Shown here in pieces: positions 60,156 to 64,000 of a stretch of 64,000 bases of DNA (the stretch's first letter is position 1; each line of letters begins with the position of its first letter). The stretch comes from Bugula neritina. Lineage: Eukaryota; Bryozoa; Gymnolaemata; Cheilostomatida; Bugulidae. The DNA lies in contig OZ037771.1 in assembly GCA_964035545.1 (NCBI GenBank), forward strand, positions 9,038,408 through 9,102,407, given 5' to 3'. Both the position numbers and the translations under genes were made by a program. Below the pieces are notes generated by a model that had not been told where the DNA came from, did no database searches, and saw only the letters and a list, made by a program, of their open reading frames with translations.

Positions 60156-60487
60156 CAGGGTGTCCAACCTTTACAGAGCAAGGGCTACAATAATAGAATA
60201 TTCTGGTGATGAGGGCCACGTTATAAAATTTAGCTTGACCTGGAGGGGCCACAGCATCAGTGTTCTTCAAATTACTTAATTCAAAATTTCTATGAATCAT
60301 TACACAATGATGTTCCAATAATTATTGCAGGTTATATCAGTGCATGTTTTTAGCCTTTTAAAGGTGTTTTTCGATGAAATTCATATTTTTGTGCAAAATA
60401 ATTTTCTTGTTGTTATGCCCTTGAGGGCTACATAAGTATAGACTGGGGGCTACATCTGGCCCTGGGGCCGTCTGTTGGGCAGCTTTG
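60156..60487. mobile_element. hAT-type MITE
   Basis: The left end CAGGGTGTCCAACC and the right end TGTTGGGCAGCTTTG form an imperfect TIR. An exact 8-base duplication TTCTAGAA flanks it (60148-60155 and 60488-60495), the hAT hallmark. The interior GGGCTACATCTGGCCC and GAGGGCCACG strings are typical of such elements. No transposase. Confidence 0.85.
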
Positions 60488-60489
60488 TT

Positions 60490-61127
60490 CTAGAACATAG
60501 TAAAGGTACTCATGACTATAAAACCAGTTAGTCTCTATAGCCGTATTATTTACATGTGAGCAGCGAATGAATACTCACTCTCTGTAATCAGAAAGAGTAA
60601 GGCATGTTAGTGAAAAAAGTTTAGTATCAACCACATCAACTTGTCATTCCTAGTATCTTTTAGAAAATGTATTATTTACATAGTGTATCACAATTGATTT
60701 ACAGCTAATAACGCTCAGTAAAATATAAGAAATTTATTATTGCAAAAATTGCAAAGTATTGTGGTAAAAATTAGTTGAATCTAATAAAATATTGCTAGGA
60801 TTCTAACAAGTCATCAGATAATCAGAGTACTTGTGTTTCACGAGCACTATTATAAAACAAGTCAGCGGTCTTACTGCATTATTTGATAAAAGGCAATGAA
60901 AATTAGTAGAACTTGCGAAATACTGCCTCTACTAATTAAATTTTATAAGATTGTCAAATTTTTAATACAATTACATTACGAGTTTTATAATTATATATAG
61001 AATAAAATTATTGGCTTGCAAATACGTAAAAGTATAATTTGTACTTTTGAAAAGCTTGAGCAGTAACAATAAGCATAACAAATATAATGAGACAATTGCT
61101 ATATATTGCTAATGGTTAGCCAGTGTG
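60490..61127. other. AT-rich spacer 3' of BAG2
   Basis: No gene or repeat seen; includes the BAG2 3' UTR. Confidence 0.5.
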
Positions 61128-62025
61128 TCATAGCTTCAAGATCTGATCATGGTAAGCTTCAGTCCACCTCTTTTCTATGTCATTAAAAGTTTGATTCCAG
61201 GAATGAAGTATTTTCCTAACTTGTCGCTGATCATCTGCTGTACAGGCTAGTATCATTTGCTGGAAGTTAGAGTCAATAGGACCTGCTTGCTCAGCACTAC
61301 ACGCATTAAGATACATTGTGATCATCTTTTTACCACCATCTATGTTAGAGCTAACTTTATTTTCTAGTTCTGTGAGAAGTATCTTTACATTACTATATGC
61401 CTGCTCTTGATCTGCTGTTCTTGGAATGTCTACTTTAATATTGACAGATAATAACCGCAGCATAACTCTGTCGGTATTAGCTTCTATTTCTTCCCTATGA
61501 CCTGCATATTACAATATACACACCACAAGTACGTATGTGTGAGTAGTGAGTACTATATACCAAATGTATTTAAAGACAAATATCGGATCTGTTACAATTA
61601 TAATGCAAGACCTGTATCTACAGAGCACTTTTCAATTACTCATTAATTGTTACCTGAAGGTTTGTAAAAAGTTGGAGCATATGCAAATACAGTAAGAAAA
61701 TTATTCAACACTACAGAATGACTTCAAAGATGCCTTATACTAATTACATGTGTCAGATAATGATAAGAGATTATTCTCATGCAAATGGTTCTTCAAATTT
61801 ATTAATTGTAAATACAAAAATCCTACCAGAAGCTAATGCTGATTGATTGATGGTTTGAGAAATATTAGTAAGAAATTTGGTGAGTTGCACTTTTTGTTCT
61901 TCAAGTTTAGATGCTGCTAGTCTGAGATTCTCAACTTGTGTTTCTAGCTCATCTAACTTCCCAACAATAGCCTCATTGTTATCTGACAATACACCAGAAT
62001 CGGAAAAATGGAGTGAGGACTTCAT
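61128..62025 (-). CDS. BAG2: BAG family molecular chaperone regulator 2
   Basis: Exons 62025-61827 and 61501-61128 join in phase (G|GT) and give 190 aa (human BAG2 211 aa). The N-terminal part is a coiled coil (LDELETQVENLRLAASKLEEQK) collinear with BAG2. After the intron comes ANTDRVMLRLLSVNI, then the C-terminal BAG-type region with MYLNACSAEQ-GPIDSNFQQMILACTADDQ, closely following the human order YSACSSE - GPVDQKFQSIVIGCALEDQ. BAG2 is a nucleotide-exchange factor for Hsp70 and inhibits the CHIP ubiquitin ligase. An acceptor (TTTTAG, exon edge at 62039) 14 bases before the ATG with an open frame (ASES) means that a further 5' coding exon is possible. Confidence 0.85.
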
Positions 62026-62039
62026 CGATTCACTTGCAT

Positions 62040-63280
62040 CTAAAACAAAAAAAGTTTAACTATATATCACTCACTTCTCAACGTGAAGCCCCCGAGAGTT
62101 ATAAACTATGCTTGAACAAGAGTATGAAAAGAGTAAAATTATTTGATGGTCTGTCTGAAACCCATCAAGTGTTAAAACATAATATATTGCTCATGAAGTC
62201 AAAAAAAACATTTATAAATATTATAGAAATTGTATATAACATTTTTAGCATTTGCATAAAACAAATAGAATATGCTTCAATTAGAGATAAACAGCACCTT
62301 GTAAGTGTAAAATATTTGTAGTAAAAAACTTAGCTTTGCCAAAACCAAAAACCCAGGCTTTTATGAAATTATATCAAATGACTACACTTTTAAAGTGGAC
62401 ATTCTTATAATTAATCGCTTACCATTGCCTTAAATTTACTATTTGTAGACTATTTATACCCATCATACTAAAATATTAACACTGTCTAGAAACCTGAAAT
62501 CTTTGTGCTAGAAAATCAAATCAAACTAGCATCAAAGCCCCAATGTTGAAAAATCAGCTACATTAGGCTGATCATGCTTTCAGGACAAAAAGCAATCATC
62601 TGCCAAAATGGTTCTGTTTGGTGAACTGCGTGGTGACCAACAGAACATCAGCGTGGTTTTATAGAAAAATTATAAGACTTAAGGTTGCACTACAGCATTT
62701 GGACAAGACTTGCTTTTAACTATTTATTATATAGTGTCAGCATTTTAGGATGAACTCCATACAGGTTTTAAAATCTGGAAAAGACTGATAATTTCTTCAT
62801 ATGCTGCTATCTGATATTTCCACTCGAGCCATTCTGTGAGCTTGTCCATGAGTGACATTGTTTTCAACCACCAACTTCACGATTTTTTCAATATTGTTGA
62901 TCTGATTCACTGCTCTAACATTCGTTGATTGAGGTTGGTCTGAGTTTTCTGAGCTCTCTACGCAGTATAGGCAGTGCCAACGTACCCCTTGCTGGCTATC
63001 TTGGTTACTGTTAATATTTCATTGGGACGTAGATCCTGACACTTTTGACTTTAATTTTCCTACTCTTCCTCCCTCTGTAGTGTGCACTCAGATTCACCAC
63101 AGGTAGCACATTTTCCCTCACGGCTTCAATTTTGGTCCTCAGTCCCCGCAACCAACTGACAGCTGTTTAGTCTTGCCAGGTGTAGGTTGAGATAAAACTG
63201 AACCTGATATCATTTTCTTCCAATTCACAGGGACCGTTGTTGTTCACAAACAAATGCAATGTTGATTGCTTCTTTTGATG
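62040..63280. other. Upstream region of BAG2, possible degenerate coding relic
   Basis: No intact gene. On the minus strand about 63260-62780 has protein-like stretches broken by stops (LFVNNNGPCELEENDIRF; THGQAHRMARVEIS), possibly an old transposon gene. I cannot name the family. Confidence 0.3.
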
Positions 63281-63289
63281 ATGATTGAT

Positions 63290-64000
63290 TATCAATAACA
63301 ATAAGTATCAGTATGACTGCGAATATCAGTATCAGTATGTTAATGTCAATGTGATTATTATTAATTATTATCAATTAGTATTAGTATTACCATTAGGTTG
63401 TTGTCAAAATTATCCTGTTCTCAGGGTCGCTAGTTTTGGTAATTATTATTATATTAATATAAACTAAAACAGTATCAATATGAATACAGCAAAATATATT
63501 CAGCAATGTGCTCTAAATGGACTTAGAGGCAGTCCCTAGTTTTTATGATAATTTTGATTCAATATTCATAATGATAAATATTCGAATTATCATTTTTATT
63601 TTTATGTCAAGACGCCATCGCCATGACCTCAGAAATTTTGATAATGATAATCTGATTAATCGTAATACTAATAAATATAACTATACCTATAGTATAGGTA
63701 TAAGTATTGCATTTAATTGTACTATTACTATACTAATAGTAATACTAATACTGTAATACAGTAAGTGTAACAGTAATACTAATAGTAATACTTATACTTA
63801 TAGTTATACTTATACTAACACTGACTGTACACTAAGTTAGTGATACTCATACACTGATACAGTCACTAGTCAGTCAGTATCATACACTCATACAGTCATA
63901 CTCATACTGTAAGTCAAAGTGTTACTCAGTTAGTGACTAACACTTTGACTTACAGTAACAGTATCAGTGTGAGTATCAGTATCAGTATCAGTATGACTAT
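63290..64000. repeat. Low-complexity AGTATC/ACTAAT tract with hairpins
   Basis: TATCAGTA, AATACTAATAG and GTATCAGTATCAG units. A strong hairpin lies at about 63908-63962: ACTGTAAGTCAAAGTGTTA and its inverted copy TAACACTTTGACTTACAGT. The tract runs off the right edge. Confidence 0.75.

Overview
The window looks like AT-rich nuclear DNA from an invertebrate animal. Genes have many short exons with GT-AG introns, animal-specific genes are present (DZIP1, DNAJC3, BAG2, a caspase-like gene), and the introns and spacers are full of LTR, non-LTR and DNA transposons, SINE-like tRNA relics and minisatellites. An aquatic, early-branching lineage such as a sponge is my guess only; no rRNA or mitochondrial marker is present to settle it.

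Layout, left to right. (1) 186-6592, minus: the 5' two thirds of a DZIP1/Iguana-type ciliary zinc-finger gene, 15 exons that join in frame, running off the left edge. (2) 6809-9955: a decayed Ty3/gypsy-type element whose left LTR is split by a smaller solo-LTR-like insertion. (3) 10934-17049, plus: a complete ten-exon DNAJC3 (P58IPK) gene, about 496 aa, with an ER-stress-element-like site 149-167 bases upstream of its ATG and an RTE LINE fragment plus SINE in intron 1. (4) 17468-20068, minus, tail-to-tail with DNAJC3: a caspase-like gene with a long helical, ankyrin-like N-terminal region and a Q/K-rich tandem repeat lying between the catalytic His and Cys. (5) 22382-32895: a young-looking 10.5-kb Ty3/gypsy element (LTRs, tRNA-Leu PBS, gag, long open pol with a zinc-finger tail), interrupted by a 2.55-kb terminal-inverted-repeat transposon. 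(6) 33751-33799: a hammerhead ribozyme fold inside an AT microsatellite. (7) 34180-38960: a decayed APE-type LINE. (8) 39569-about 45000: a second copy of the block DNAJC3 exons 7-10 plus the caspase-like gene. (9) 47417-53462, minus: an eleven-exon gene for a ten-finger C2H2 protein, its introns packed with different minisatellites and a MITE. (10) 53.5-61 kb: gene-poor DNA with LTR fragments, a palindromic MITE, a hAT MITE and a TACTAATAGTA-like low-complexity tract. (11) 61128-62025, minus: BAG2. (12) 62-64 kb: low-complexity DNA.

The biologically most striking region is 10.7-45 kb. DNAJC3 is a co-chaperone of the unfolded protein response. Its 3' half has been duplicated together with the convergent caspase-like gene, and 19 kb of mobile DNA now lies between the two blocks. 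The two caspase-like copies keep both catalytic residues but differ greatly in the length of the repeat loop separating them. The 3' half-copy of DNAJC3 keeps open frames and all splice sites, so it may be a relic or a set of alternative terminal exons.

CDS coordinates were derived by eye from splice signals and reading-frame continuity. They are internally consistent (all phases join) but have not been checked against transcripts.
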